A stretch of 64,000 bases of DNA. Source: Streptomyces sp. NRRL F-525. Its GTDB lineage: Bacteria > Actinomycetota > Actinomycetes > Streptomycetales > Streptomycetaceae. Numbering within the stretch: the first letter of the stretch is position 1; every line of letters starts with the position of its first letter. The notes below the pieces were generated by a model that worked only from the letters and a program-made list of their open reading frames with translations, was not told the DNA's origin and did no database searches. Below, piece by piece: positions 38,135 to 47,007 of the stretch. Where the stretch lies: positions 62,001-126,000 of the forward strand of contig NZ_JNXE01000001.1 of the NCBI RefSeq assembly GCF_000716605.1, read 5' to 3'. The position numbers and the translations under genes are program-made.

Positions 38135-38267
38135 CGGAACGGCCGACGGCCCGGATACCAGTAGGGGAAGCGCCTCAGGGATGTCTCAGGGTCGCGATCC
38201 GGAACTGTGAGGAGCGCGAACCCGTTTTCAGATCAGAGAGCGGCTGCGGCCGCGGAGGAGGCGACAT

Positions 38268-38450
38268 ATGTCGAGGAACGCGAAGATCGCCGTAGGAGGT
38301 GTGGCGGTCGGACTGATCCTGTTGATCTGGCTGCCCTGGTGGGTTTCATTCCTGATCGTCGTGGGGGTGCCGGCGGCCGCATATCTCACGCTGGACCCCT
38401 CGCAGCGGCGTCGGCTGCGCCGCGTGGCAGGCAAGGAGATCGGCCGCTGA
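38268..38450 (+). CDS. small conserved membrane protein
   Basis: 60 residues: a short basic start (MSRNAKIA), two hydrophobic segments (VGGVAVGLILLIWLPWW, SFLIVVGVPAAAYLTL) and a basic C-terminus (QRRRLRRVAGKEIGR). Strong GGAGGAGG upstream. This pattern recurs in Streptomyces without known function. Follows the desaturase by 133 bases. Confidence 0.7.
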   Translation: MSRNAKIAVGGVAVGLILLIWLPWWVSFLIVVGVPAAAYLTLDPSQRRRLRRVAGKEIGR

Positions 38451-38650
38451 CGCACCGATGCTCGGCTGCGTTCCCGGGTGGTGTACGGGAGCAGAGCACA
38501 GCATCGCGCCGTTCGCGGGACTGCCGACGACAGCCCTGCGGACGGCGCGCGGCCGAGCACCGTCCACGGATCGGGCTTTTCTCGTCGACCCGGTCGATCG
38601 AGGGTGCCCGGGCGTCCGGCCCCCGAACGCCCGGATCCACGCCCAAGGGC

Positions 38651-39613
38651 TCAACTCGGCCGTACGGCCAGCTTGTCGAGTGCTTCCAGGAGGCCAGGAA
38701 GCTCGGGGCCCCGGCCGACCGGCAGGACCTCGCCGGGCTCGTCGTCGAGCAGGACGAACGCTATGTCGTCGGTCCGGGCCACCAACGACCAGCCGGGACC
38801 GTCGGCGCGCAGCGTGCGTGCGTCGCCCGGTGCGAAGGACGATCTGACGCGGCCGAGGGGCGGCGGGGTGTCGATGTACGCGCGGATCTCCGTCAGCACC
38901 CGACGAACCCCGCTGTGGCCCGCCTGAGGGCCTTCCCCGGTGCCACCGGCAGAGGTGGTGTCGTCGGAGGCGTTGTCGTCCGAGAGCGTTCCGTCCGCCT
39001 CGGACGCGTCGTCGGGGGTGGCCGCATCGCCGGTGGCGTCAACGGCGGCCTTGTCCGTCTTCGCCGCGTCGCCCGCCCCGTGCTGGGCCTCCTCGGCCTC
39101 CTGCGTCGAGAAGGTCGAATCGTCGATCTGCTCGCGCCACAGGGCCCACTGCAGCGCGATCTCGTCGGCACCCAGCCGTCGTTGCGCCGGACCCCAGATG
39201 GTGGTGTCCGGTGGAGTCAGCGGCGGCCGGTCCACGAGGTCGGGGGCCGGATCGTGCGGCGCGGGCACGTTGGGAGCCGCGACGGCGACCGCGAGCGGCC
39301 AGCCCGGCAGAGCGGCGACCACCGTGCGCTCGCTCGGCGACAGGTCGTACTCCATGCCGCAGTCCCAGGACGCGATGGCGACCGCGACCAGCGACACGTC
39401 GTCGACGACCACGGTCCAGCGCGACCCATCGCCGTCCTGGCCGAGAACCAGGCCGTACCCGTCGGCGAGCGGCGCCATACCGAGCGCCGCACAGGCCTCC
39501 GGGTAGTCGTCGCCCAGCACACTCGGGAACTTCGCGGGCGTCAGCAGCACCGCCGTGAGCACATAGAGCGCATCGTCCTCGGCGGCGACGGCCTCTTCAT
39601 CCGTGTCGGCCAT
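38651..39613 (-). CDS. acidic conserved hypothetical protein
   Basis: 320 residues, no signal or membrane segment. It has two folded parts: residues 1-150 (DALYVLTAVLLTPAKFPSVL; DDVSLVAVAIASWDCGMEYD) and 240-320 (VRRVLTEIRAYIDTPPPLG; VARTDDIAFVLLDDEPGE). A low-complexity linker very rich in Asp, Ala, Thr and Glu (about 165-230) joins them. I do not recognise a domain. It is complete and codes with strong GC3 bias, so it is a real gene. Role unknown. Confidence 0.75.
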   Translation of the reverse strand: MADTDEEAVAAEDDALYVLTAVLLTPAKFPSVLGDDYPEACAALGMAPLADGYGLVLGQDGDGSRWTVVVDDVSLVAVAIASWDCGMEYDLSPSERTVVAALPGWPLAVAVAAPNVPAPHDPAPDLVDRPPLTPPDTTIWGPAQRRLGADEIALQWALWREQIDDSTFSTQEAEEAQHGAGDAAKTDKAAVDATGDAATPDDASEADGTLSDDNASDDTTSAGGTGEGPQAGHSGVRRVLTEIRAYIDTPPPLGRVRSSFAPGDARTLRADGPGWSLVARTDDIAFVLLDDEPGEVLPVGRGPELPGLLEALDKLAVRPS

Positions 39614-39747
39614 CCCAGCCTCCCCATCATTCGTCCAACCGCGCGCACCCTAGTGTGCGCGGAAGCCGCTTGTCACGACTCCCAAGTACACCCGGAGCTG
39701 CAGTTTTCCGGCTGGACAGGGCGAAATGACCTCCAGCAACCGAACTG

Positions 39748-40044
39748 TCAGGCCGCGGGGAGCCCAAGAAGCGCACGAGCCACCGTCCTTGGCGACTCGT
39801 CACGCTCCCTGGCGAGCGCGACGACGGCCCGGCACGCCAACTCGCTCACCCCGAAGGACAGCGCCTCCGGCGACACCCAGCCCGCGGCCTCGTCGATCCG
39901 GTCCGGGTCGTCCTCCGCGCGGGCCGACACATAGACGGCCGCCGCCTCGAAGAGATTGTGCGGGCGCCGCTGCGGGCCGCTGCCCGACTCCGTGCGCGTG
40001 GCGGTGAGAAATCTGGCGAAGGTCTTGCGGGGCCTGTCGAACAT
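39748..40044 (-). CDS. small conserved hypothetical protein
   Basis: 98 residues, soluble. It begins MFDRPRKTFARFLTATRTES, then a helical body with RPHNLFEAAAVYVSARAEDD and ELACRAVVALARERDESPR. The start at 40044 has GGGGAAGGTGG before it, better than the ATGs at 40065 and 40092. No motif recognised; typical of small Streptomyces proteins. Confidence 0.7.
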   Translation of the reverse strand: MFDRPRKTFARFLTATRTESGSGPQRRPHNLFEAAAVYVSARAEDDPDRIDEAAGWVSPEALSFGVSELACRAVVALARERDESPRTVARALLGLPAA

Positions 40045-40177
40045 GCTGACCACCTTCCCCTGCATGGTTCTCCGTCGTCGCTGACCGTTCATCTACTGCT
40101 ACACAAAGTAGAGTTGGAGGTGCGGTGACAGAAGGGGGGCGGTGTGGTGAAGCGCATCGGACGCCCCACGCGCGGGC

Positions 40178-40786
40178 TCAGCTTTCGCGCACGGCCAGTG
40201 CCAGGAAGCGGGTGTCCTCGTCGGCGTACGACGTCATGCGCCACCCCGAACCGGCCAGCAGCGGACGGAGATTGGGCTCCGCGCGCAGGTCGTCCGGTGT
40301 GATCTGCCGCCCCTGACGGGCCGCCAGCGCCGCCCGGCCGATCGGATGGAACAGGGCCAGCGTGCCGTCGGGGCGCACCACACGCGCCAACTCCCGCAGA
40401 TTCTCGCCCGGTTGGGGCAGATGAGCGATCAGGCCCGCCGCGAACACGGCGTCGAGCGAGTCCGGCCGCAGCGGCAGCGCGGCCACGTCGGCGAGCAGCA
40501 ACTGCCCCTCCCGGCCGCGTCCGGCCCGTACGGCGGCCTCCAGCATGGCCGGGGTCAGGTCGGCCCCGACTACCACTCCGGAGCGCCCCACGGCCGCACG
40601 GAGCGGCGGCAGCGCGCGTCCCGTCCCGCAGCCCGCGTCGAGCACCCGGTCTCCCGCGCGCAGCCCGAGTTCGGCGACCGCGGCGGCGTATGCGGGGCCG
40701 TCGTCCGGGAAACGGCTGTCCCAGTCCGCGGCGCGCGCGCCGAAGAACTCCTGGACGTGTGTGTGGTCGTCGCTCATGTTCCGCAT
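40178..40786 (-). CDS. class I SAM-dependent methyltransferase
   Basis: 202 residues. Motif I VLDAGCGTGRALP (about 48-60), the acidic end of strand 2 in VVGADLTPAML, LLLADVAALPL, and FAAGLIAHLPQPGENLRELA (post-motif helix) are all typical of the Methyltransf_11/25 class. Substrate not deducible. Two starts are close (40786 and 40777, MSDDHTH); the GAGGG site fits neither ideally. Standalone. Confidence 0.9.
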   Translation of the reverse strand: MRNMSDDHTHVQEFFGARAADWDSRFPDDGPAYAAAVAELGLRAGDRVLDAGCGTGRALPPLRAAVGRSGVVVGADLTPAMLEAAVRAGRGREGQLLLADVAALPLRPDSLDAVFAAGLIAHLPQPGENLRELARVVRPDGTLALFHPIGRAALAARQGRQITPDDLRAEPNLRPLLAGSGWRMTSYADEDTRFLALAVRES

Positions 40787-40929
40787 GATCCCTCACCGAC
40801 ACGGATGACGCTTCGGTGCACACGTTCGAGCGTGACGTGGTCGTTCAGGCACCTCTCCGCGTCAGATTGCAACACCTTTCGAAATGCGCCCCCTTTGTGC
40901 ACCCGTGCCCCTACTAGCGTCCCCTGGTC

Positions 40930-41703
40930 ATGGGACACCTGGACCACGCCACCTTCGGCTGGCTGACCCCCGTGCTGTCATACGTGATGGCCTGCATGGG
41001 CTCCGCACTCGGGCTGCGTTGCACCGTCCGCGCGCTCGGCGCCACCGGCCGCTCGCGCCGCAACTGGCTCATCACCGCGGCCTCCGCGCTCGGCACCGGC
41101 ATCTGGACCATGCACTTCGTGGCCATGCTCGGCTTCGGCGTCACCGGCACCGACATTCGCTACGACGTACCCCTGACCATGCTCAGCCTCCTCGTCGCCA
41201 TGGTCGTCGTCTGCGCGGGCGTCTTCGCGGTCGGCTACGGCCGCGACCGGGGCCGCGCGCTCATCCTCGGTGGTCTCACCACCGGCCTGGGCGTCGCGAG
41301 CATGCACTACCTGGGGATGGCGGCGATGCGGTTGCACGGAGACGTGAGCTACGACCCGATGCTCGTCGGGCTCTCCGTGCTCATCGCCGTCGTCGCGGCG
41401 ACCGCGGCCCTGTGGGCGGCCCTCAACATCAAGTCGCCCGTAGCCGTCACCGCCGCCTCCCTCGTCATGGGAGCGGCCGTCAGCAGCATGCACTACACCG
41501 GCATGTTCGCGGTCCGCGTGCACGTCACGCCCTCTGGAGCGGTCCTGCCCGGCGCCACGGCGATGCAGTTCATCTTCCCCCTCGCCGTGGGCCTCGGGTC
41601 CTACCTGTTCCTGACCTCGGCGTTCGTCGCGCTGTCTCCGACCACGGGAGAACGCGAGGCCACCGCCTCGGCCCAGCGGCCGGTCGAGAGCGTCGCCCGC
41701 TAG
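40930..41703 (+). CDS. MHYT-domain membrane sensor
   Basis: 257 residues with seven membrane segments and three MHYT-type motifs: TMHFVAM (60), SMHYLGM (124) and SMHYTGM (186). MHYT domains are thought to bind copper and sense oxygen, CO or NO. Usually the domain precedes a GGDEF/EAL or kinase module; here the protein ends in a short polar tail with no output domain. It lies 49 bases upstream of a nitrate-sensing-type kinase gene, so the two may act as sensor and transmitter; inferred from place. Confidence 0.88.
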   Translation: MGHLDHATFGWLTPVLSYVMACMGSALGLRCTVRALGATGRSRRNWLITAASALGTGIWTMHFVAMLGFGVTGTDIRYDVPLTMLSLLVAMVVVCAGVFAVGYGRDRGRALILGGLTTGLGVASMHYLGMAAMRLHGDVSYDPMLVGLSVLIAVVAATAALWAALNIKSPVAVTAASLVMGAAVSSMHYTGMFAVRVHVTPSGAVLPGATAMQFIFPLAVGLGSYLFLTSAFVALSPTTGEREATASAQRPVESVAR

Positions 41704-41752
41704 CCACGCCCGCGCAGCACGCCCTTGAGAACCACTTCCGAGCGAGGAGGCC

Positions 41753-44278
41753 ATGCGTACCCCCCGTAGGACCCCGAGAGCCGGCGTCGAGACGCCGCCC
41801 GTGCGCGGTCGTCGCGCGCACGCCGGACCACCCGCCGACGAACTCTTCGATGAGCCCCTGGACGCCCCGCCGGAGGACATACCCCTGCGCGCGGGACGAT
41901 GGCGGATGCGCCCGCGCACCGTACGGGCCAAGATCGTCTGCCTCCTGATGGTGCCGGTCGTCTCCCTGCTCGCCCTGTGGGCGTACGCCACCGTCAGCAC
42001 CGCCCAGGACGTCTCCCGGCTACGGCAGTTGCAGCGCGTGGACTCCGCGGTGCGCAGCCCCGTAGCAGACGCTGTCGCGGCACTGCAGGCCGAGCGGTCG
42101 GCCGCCGTGCGCTACGCGACCGACCCCGACGCCGAGCAGAGCGGGAATCTGAAGAAGCTGGCTGCGGGCACGGACCGGGCGGTCGCCCGGTTGCGGCTCG
42201 GTGACGACAACACCGTTGCAGACGGCGAGGAACTGCCCGCCGGAGTCGCCCGCCGCCTGAAGACCTTCGTCACCGGAGCCGAGCAACTGCGCTCGCTGCG
42301 GGCCGATGTGCTCGGCCACCGCGCGGGATGGGACGAGACCTACGGGCAGTACACGAAGACCATCGCGACGGCCTTCTCCGTGGGCGGGGCGCTCACCGGG
42401 ATCCAGGACGCCGACCTCGGATCCGACGCGCGCGTGCTCCTCGAGTTTTCCCGGGCCGGGGAATCGCTGTCCCAGGAGGACGTCATGCTCGCAGGCGCCC
42501 GCCTGGACGGCAGGCTCGACGGGGAGCGGCTGAGGCTGTTCACCGGGGCCGTCGACACCCGACGCACCCTCACCGACTCCGCCGTCGAGGACCTGCGCGG
42601 CTCCGAACGCGCCGCCTGGCAGCACCTCGCTGACACCAGCGACTACGCCGCGGTCGGCACCGTCGAGGACAAGGTCCTCGCCACCAACTCGGCCACCAGG
42701 GCGATCGCCGCGGCTCCGGAGTCCACCTGGAACAACGCGCACGCACGCGTGCAGGACGGCATGCGCACCATCGAGTCGGACGCGGGCAGCGGGGTCGCCG
42801 ACCGCGCCGATCCGTTCACCCGCGGGCTGCTCACCTCCGCCGGTGCCGCGGTCCTGCTCGGACTCGCCGCCGTCATCGCGTCGCTCGTCATCTCGGTGCG
42901 CATCGGACGCGGACTCGTCGTCGAACTCGTGAGCCTGCGCAACGACGCCCTCGGGATCGCTCGCCACAAACTCCCTGAAGCCATGCGGAGACTGCGCGCG
43001 GGGGAGGAGATCGACATCAGGGCCGAGGCCCCGCCCGGGTCGCCCGCGGAGGACGAGATCGGACAGGTCGTCGAGGCCCTGAGCACCGTGCACCGCGCGG
43101 CTCTGCGGGCCGCCGTCGAACGCGCCGAACTCGCCAGCGGCATCTCCGGGGTCTTCGTCAACCTCGCCCGCCGCAGCCAGGTTCTGGTGCACCGTCAACT
43201 CAGCCTGTTGGACAGCATGGAGCGCCGCTCCGAGGACCCGAACGAACTGAGCGACCTCTTCCGCCTCGACCACCTCACCACCCGTATGCGACGGCATGCC
43301 GAGAGCCTGATCATCCTCTCCGGGGCGGCACCCGGCCGGGCCTGGCGCATGCCGGTCTCCCTGACCAATGTCGTCCGCGCGGCCGTCTCCGAGGTCGAGG
43401 ACTACGCGCGCGTGGAGGTACGCCAACTCCCCGAGGCGTCCGTCGTCGGCGCGGCCGTCGCCGACCTCACGCACCTGCTCGCCGAGATCGTGGAGAACGC
43501 CGCCCAGTTCTCGCCGCCGCACACGCGCGTGCGGGTCACCGGCGAACCCGTCGGCAACGGCTACGCCGTAGAGGTCGAGGACCGGGGCCTCGGCATGGGC
43601 ACCGAGTCCCTGGGCGACGCCAACCGTCGCATCGAACAGTCCGAGGCCCTCGACCTCTTCGACAGCGACCGGCTCGGCCTCTTCGTGGTGAGCAGGCTCG
43701 CCGCCCGCCACGGCATCAAGGTCCACCTGCGGACCTCGCCCTACGGCGGTACGACGGCGGTCGTCCTGCTGCCTACGGCGCTGCTGCACGGCGGCGCGGC
43801 GGAACGTGCCCCGCGCGCGGCGGTCGAGGACGGGGAGCGGGCTCTGGAACGCGAGTACGCGCGCGTGCCCACCGCACCCCAGCACCAGGAGTCCGTCCCG
43901 GCCTCGGCCGACCGGCCCGCCCTGGCGGTCTCCGCACGGGCCGCCGCGGAGTCGGCGAACGACACCCCGCCCCCCGGAGTCACCACCTTGCGCCTGCACC
44001 GTCCCCCCGAGGACACCGAAGGGACCGACGAGAACGACGACCTCCCCCGTCGCGTACGCCAGGCACACCTCGCCCCCCAGCTCCGCGAACAGCCCACCGC
44101 GGAACGGGAACAGGCGCCGGCGGCCCCGCGCGACGAGCACCGCACCCCGGAGGTCGTACGGGACCGGATGGCGGCCTACCGCGAGGGCTGGACACGCGGC
44201 GGCGGCAGACAACCGGGCCGCGGTGCCACCCCAGGCCCCGCGACGGGCAGCGACAGCAGCGAAGGAGACCCCGCGTGA
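41753..44278 (+). CDS. cvnA: conservon sensor histidine kinase-like protein (CvnA)
   Basis: 841 residues. A basic cytoplasmic start, membrane segment 1 (about 61-82, IVCLLMVPVVSLLALWAYAT), an extracytoplasmic NIT-like helical domain (about 90-360), segment 2 (about 365-388), a HAMP-like linker, then a kinase ATPase domain (N-box HLLAEIVENAAQFSPP, G-box EDRGLGMG). The phosphoacceptor His is not evident, as is common in CvnA. The C-terminus is long and disordered (about 690-841). Its last codon overlaps the roadblock gene. The four-gene order is the streptomycete conservon (cvn A-B-C-D). Confidence 0.9.
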   Translation: MRTPRRTPRAGVETPPVRGRRAHAGPPADELFDEPLDAPPEDIPLRAGRWRMRPRTVRAKIVCLLMVPVVSLLALWAYATVSTAQDVSRLRQLQRVDSAVRSPVADAVAALQAERSAAVRYATDPDAEQSGNLKKLAAGTDRAVARLRLGDDNTVADGEELPAGVARRLKTFVTGAEQLRSLRADVLGHRAGWDETYGQYTKTIATAFSVGGALTGIQDADLGSDARVLLEFSRAGESLSQEDVMLAGARLDGRLDGERLRLFTGAVDTRRTLTDSAVEDLRGSERAAWQHLADTSDYAAVGTVEDKVLATNSATRAIAAAPESTWNNAHARVQDGMRTIESDAGSGVADRADPFTRGLLTSAGAAVLLGLAAVIASLVISVRIGRGLVVELVSLRNDALGIARHKLPEAMRRLRAGEEIDIRAEAPPGSPAEDEIGQVVEALSTVHRAALRAAVERAELASGISGVFVNLARRSQVLVHRQLSLLDSMERRSEDPNELSDLFRLDHLTTRMRRHAESLIILSGAAPGRAWRMPVSLTNVVRAAVSEVEDYARVEVRQLPEASVVGAAVADLTHLLAEIVENAAQFSPPHTRVRVTGEPVGNGYAVEVEDRGLGMGTESLGDANRRIEQSEALDLFDSDRLGLFVVSRLAARHGIKVHLRTSPYGGTTAVVLLPTALLHGGAAERAPRAAVEDGERALEREYARVPTAPQHQESVPASADRPALAVSARAAAESANDTPPPGVTTLRLHRPPEDTEGTDENDDLPRRVRQAHLAPQLREQPTAEREQAPAAPRDEHRTPEVVRDRMAAYREGWTRGGGRQPGRGATPGPATGSDSSEGDPA

Positions 44279-44712
44279 TCCAGGACCCGAGCATGAGGGC
44301 CGCCCAGCGGTCCGGCGAACTCGACTGGCTGCTGGACGACTTGGTGCTGCGCGTGAGCGAAGTACGGCATGTCGTGGTGCTCTCCAACGACGGCCTCGCC
44401 GTCGGCGCGTCGACCGACCTCAAGCGCGAGGACGCCGAACACCTCGCCGCGGTCGCCTCCGGATTCCACAGCCTGGCCAAGGGCGCGGGGCGGCACTTCG
44501 GAGCCGGCGGAGTGCGGCAGACCATGGTGGAGATGGACGACGGATTCCTGTTCGTGGCAGCGGCCGGAGACGGTTCCTGCCTCGCCGTCCTCACCGCCGT
44601 CACGGCCGACATAGGCCTGGTGGCCTACGAGATGGCGCGGCTGGTCAAGCGCGTCGGCGAGCACCTCTACACGCCGCCGCGCGTCGGTGCGCGGCCGCCC
44701 GCAGCCGGATGA
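44275..44712 (+). CDS. cvnB: roadblock/LC7 protein (CvnB)
   Basis: 145 residues, a single roadblock/LC7 domain: ELDWLLDDLVLRVSEVRHVV, LSNDGLAVGAS, EDAEHLAAVASGFHSLAKGA, GRHFGAGGVRQTMVEMDDGF. In MglB-type systems such proteins help a small GTPase. GTG start overlapping the kinase stop. Strongly similar to the second roadblock gene at 46468. Confidence 0.93.
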   Translation: MIQDPSMRAAQRSGELDWLLDDLVLRVSEVRHVVVLSNDGLAVGASTDLKREDAEHLAAVASGFHSLAKGAGRHFGAGGVRQTMVEMDDGFLFVAAAGDGSCLAVLTAVTADIGLVAYEMARLVKRVGEHLYTPPRVGARPPAAG

Positions 44713-44734
44713 GGCGAGAGGGCGGTCCGTTCCG

Positions 44735-45148
44735 ATGACCGAGGACATGACCGGCGCCCAACGCGAGCCGGGCAGCCAGTGGTACGACCAAGAAGCCGGG
44801 CCTCTCGTCCGCCCCTACGCGATGACGGGCGGACGTACCAAATCAGGCCCTACGGGGGTGCGTTTCGACCTGATCGCGCTCGTCACGCTGGACACGGGCG
44901 CGCCAGGCTTCGACGACGACACCGGGCTCGGACCGGAGCACCGGGCGCTCATCGACCTGTGCCGTCCGGAAACACAGTCCGTCGCCGAACTCGCCGCCGG
45001 AGCGGACCTCCCCCTGGGGGTGGTCCGGGTGCTCCTGGGTGACCTCCTGGAGCTCGGCTGCGTCACCGTCAGCCGTCCGGTGCCGCCCGCGCAGCTGCCC
45101 GACGAACGGATTCTGCGCGAGGTGATCGAGGGACTACGGGCGCTGTGA
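44735..45148 (+). CDS. cvnC: DUF742 protein (CvnC)
   Basis: 137 residues from the ATG at 44735. The DUF742 marks are present: GPLVRPYAMTGGRTKSG, FDLIALVTL, GPEHRALIDLCRPETQSVAE and a helix-turn-helix-like stretch (LPLGVVRVLLGDLLELGCVTV) followed by LPDERILREVIEGLRAL. It bridges kinase and GTPase components in conservons. Follows CvnB by 22 bases. Confidence 0.92.
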   Translation: MTEDMTGAQREPGSQWYDQEAGPLVRPYAMTGGRTKSGPTGVRFDLIALVTLDTGAPGFDDDTGLGPEHRALIDLCRPETQSVAELAAGADLPLGVVRVLLGDLLELGCVTVSRPVPPAQLPDERILREVIEGLRAL

Positions 45149-45330
45149 CGAAACTTCAGAACGACTCGAACGCGTACGACGCCGACTTGTGCACCCTTTC
45201 GCTCACCGAACGGGTGCGAGGCGGTCACATCGGGCAAATAGCGGTCCAACCGCCCAGAGTGAGGCCGCGCTTGCCAGGATGCGTATCCACGGACGTCGTG
45301 CGTTTCCGGCACTCCCGAGAGAAGTGATCG
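45149..45330. other. 182-base gap inside the conservon
   Basis: In most conservons CvnD overlaps or closely follows CvnC. Here a gap holds an inverted repeat GCACCC (45191-45196) / GGGTGC (45212-45217) and a GTG-started open frame of 60 codons whose GC3 is near 77%, clearly below the local genes. I judge it non-coding and a possible promoter or attenuator for CvnD. Confidence 0.45.
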
Positions 45331-45936
45331 ATGGTCTCCGAGCACTCCGACGCCGAGGACGGCGAGACGACCGCCCTGGCGTTGAAGATCCTGGTCGCCG
45401 GCGGATTCGGCGTGGGCAAGACCACCATGGTGGGCGCGGTCAGCGAGATCAGGCCGCTGCGCACCGAGGAACTGCTCAGCGAGGCCGGTCAGTTGGTGGA
45501 CGACACCGACGGCGTGGACCAGAAGGTCACGACGACCGTCGCCATGGACTTCGGCCGCATCACCATCAGGTCAGGCCTCTCCCTCTACCTGTTCGGCACA
45601 CCGGGCCAGGACCGCTTCTGGTTCCTGTGGGACGAACTGTCGCAGGGCGCCCTGGGGGCCGTGGTCCTCGCGGACACCCGGCGACTCGAGGACTGCTTCC
45701 CCGCGGTCGACTACTTCGAGCACCGGCACATCCCGTTCGTGGTGGCCGTCAACTGCTTCACGGGCGCCCGCAGTTACGGCGCCCGCGACGTCTCCCGCGC
45801 GCTGGACCTCGACCAGGGCACACCCGTGGTCCTCTGCGACGCCCGTGACCGCGACTCGGGGAAGGAAGTGCTCATCCGGCTCGTCGAGTACGCAGGGCGG
45901 ATGCACACCGCCCGCATGCTCGACTCGGTGGGCTGA
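45331..45936 (+). CDS. cvnD: conservon small GTPase (CvnD)
   Basis: 201 residues. P-loop AGGFGVGKTT (23-32), switch-II G3 FGTPGQDRF (88-96), and the Thr-rich switch-I VTTTVAMDFGR (66-76). NKxD is replaced by AVNCFTG, the usual pattern for Cvn/Rab-like bacterial GTPases. It cycles with CvnB. ATG at 45331; GAGAGAAG upstream. Confidence 0.94.
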   Translation: MVSEHSDAEDGETTALALKILVAGGFGVGKTTMVGAVSEIRPLRTEELLSEAGQLVDDTDGVDQKVTTTVAMDFGRITIRSGLSLYLFGTPGQDRFWFLWDELSQGALGAVVLADTRRLEDCFPAVDYFEHRHIPFVVAVNCFTGARSYGARDVSRALDLDQGTPVVLCDARDRDSGKEVLIRLVEYAGRMHTARMLDSVG

Positions 45937-45946
45937 CGGGCACATC

Positions 45947-46375
45947 TCACTCCGAAATGCCCTTCTGCGCCAGCACCTTCTCGACCGTGACGCGGACGAG
46001 GAGTTCGCCCGGGACCCCGTTGCGGTCACCGAACTCCTCGGCGCGCTCCTCGCCCATGTACCGGGCCCCGATCCGGGCGGCCCAGTACCGGAGTTCACCC
46101 GGCTCCTCCGACAACTCGGCGCGTCCCTGCAGCACCACGAAGTCGAACGGCGGCCGGTCGTCGTCCACACACAGGGCGACTCGCCCGTCACGGGCAAGAT
46201 TGCGCCCTTTTACCGTTTCCTTCGCGGTGTTGAACACCACATCGTCCCCGTCCAGCAGGAACCAGATCGGCGCCACATGAGGGCTCCCATCGGCGCGTAC
46301 GGTCGACAGCTTGCCGGTGCGCGTGCCGAGCGAGACGAACGCCCGCCATTCCTCGTCGGTCATCTTCTGTGCCAT
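45947..46375 (-). CDS. PPOX-class F420-dependent oxidoreductase-like protein
   Basis: 142 residues, small split-barrel. The family marks are TDEEWRAFVSLGTRTGKLST, VRADGSPHVAPIWFLLDGDD, ETVKGRNLARDGRVALCVDD and RARIGARYMGEE-like segment. Uses F420 or flavin to reduce a small substrate; the exact one is unknown. AAGGAGG before the ATG at 46375. It is convergent with CvnD and divergent from the second roadblock gene. Confidence 0.9.
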   Translation of the reverse strand: MAQKMTDEEWRAFVSLGTRTGKLSTVRADGSPHVAPIWFLLDGDDVVFNTAKETVKGRNLARDGRVALCVDDDRPPFDFVVLQGRAELSEEPGELRYWAARIGARYMGEERAEEFGDRNGVPGELLVRVTVEKVLAQKGISE

Positions 46376-46467
46376 GCCCCTATCCTCCTTGCCCGGGCGA
46401 CGGAGGTGGGGAAGGCTGACGGGAGATCCTCCGGCCAGGGGGAGAGGCGACACGGGGAGGCCGGAAC

Positions 46468-46881
46468 ATGGCACAGAACCAGGGACTGAGCTGGCTGCTG
46501 GACGATCTGACCGAGCGCGTCGAGCACGTACGCCACGCCCTGGTCCTGTCCAACGACGGACTGGTGACGGGCGCGAGCACGGGCCTGCGCCGCGAGGACG
46601 CCGAACACCTCGCCGCCGTCTCGTCCGGACTGCACAGCCTGGCCAAGGGCTCGGGACGCCATTTCGGCGCGGGCGGCGTGCGGCAGACGATGATCGAGTT
46701 CGACGACGCCGTCCTGTTCGTCACCGCCGCGGGCAGCGGCAGCTGTCTGTGCGTCCTCAGCGGCGCCGATGCGGACATCGGCCAGATCGCCTACGAGATG
46801 ACACTCCTCGTCAACCGCGTCGGAGAGCACCTCGGCGTGGACGCCCGCCAGCCGGAGCGGACCCCCGTCACAGACCTCTGA
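46468..46881 (+). CDS. second roadblock/LC7 protein (CvnB paralogue)
   Basis: 137 residues, very like CvnB at 44275: LSWLLDDLTERVEHVRHALV, LSNDGLVTGAS, EDAEHLAAVSSGLHSLAKGS, GRHFGAGGVRQTMIEFDDAV. It has no kinase, DUF742 or GTPase gene of its own. GGGGAGG before the ATG. Either a duplicate that pairs with the same GTPase, or a remnant of a second conservon. Confidence 0.92.
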   Translation: MAQNQGLSWLLDDLTERVEHVRHALVLSNDGLVTGASTGLRREDAEHLAAVSSGLHSLAKGSGRHFGAGGVRQTMIEFDDAVLFVTAAGSGSCLCVLSGADADIGQIAYEMTLLVNRVGEHLGVDARQPERTPVTDL

Positions 46882-46908
46882 CCTGCAACTTCACCGGCCT
46901 CCGCAGAG

Positions 46909-46917
46909 TTATCCACA
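46909..46917 (+). other. single DnaA-box sequence
   Basis: TTATCCACA in the gap between the second roadblock gene and the DUF6397 gene. Isolated; see also 28877. Confidence 0.3.
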
Positions 46918-47007
46918 GGCCTGCCACGAGATCCGCCGATCCGGTTACGGTTTGTTCATCGCAAGCGCACACAGCGTGAGCATTGGACTCCGCGGGGGAG
47001 ATCGACC

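Noticed and set aside
45145..45327. 60-codon GTG frame overlapping the CvnC stop
   Set aside because: GC3 near 77% is well below neighbours and no homology is evident; treated as a regulatory gap.
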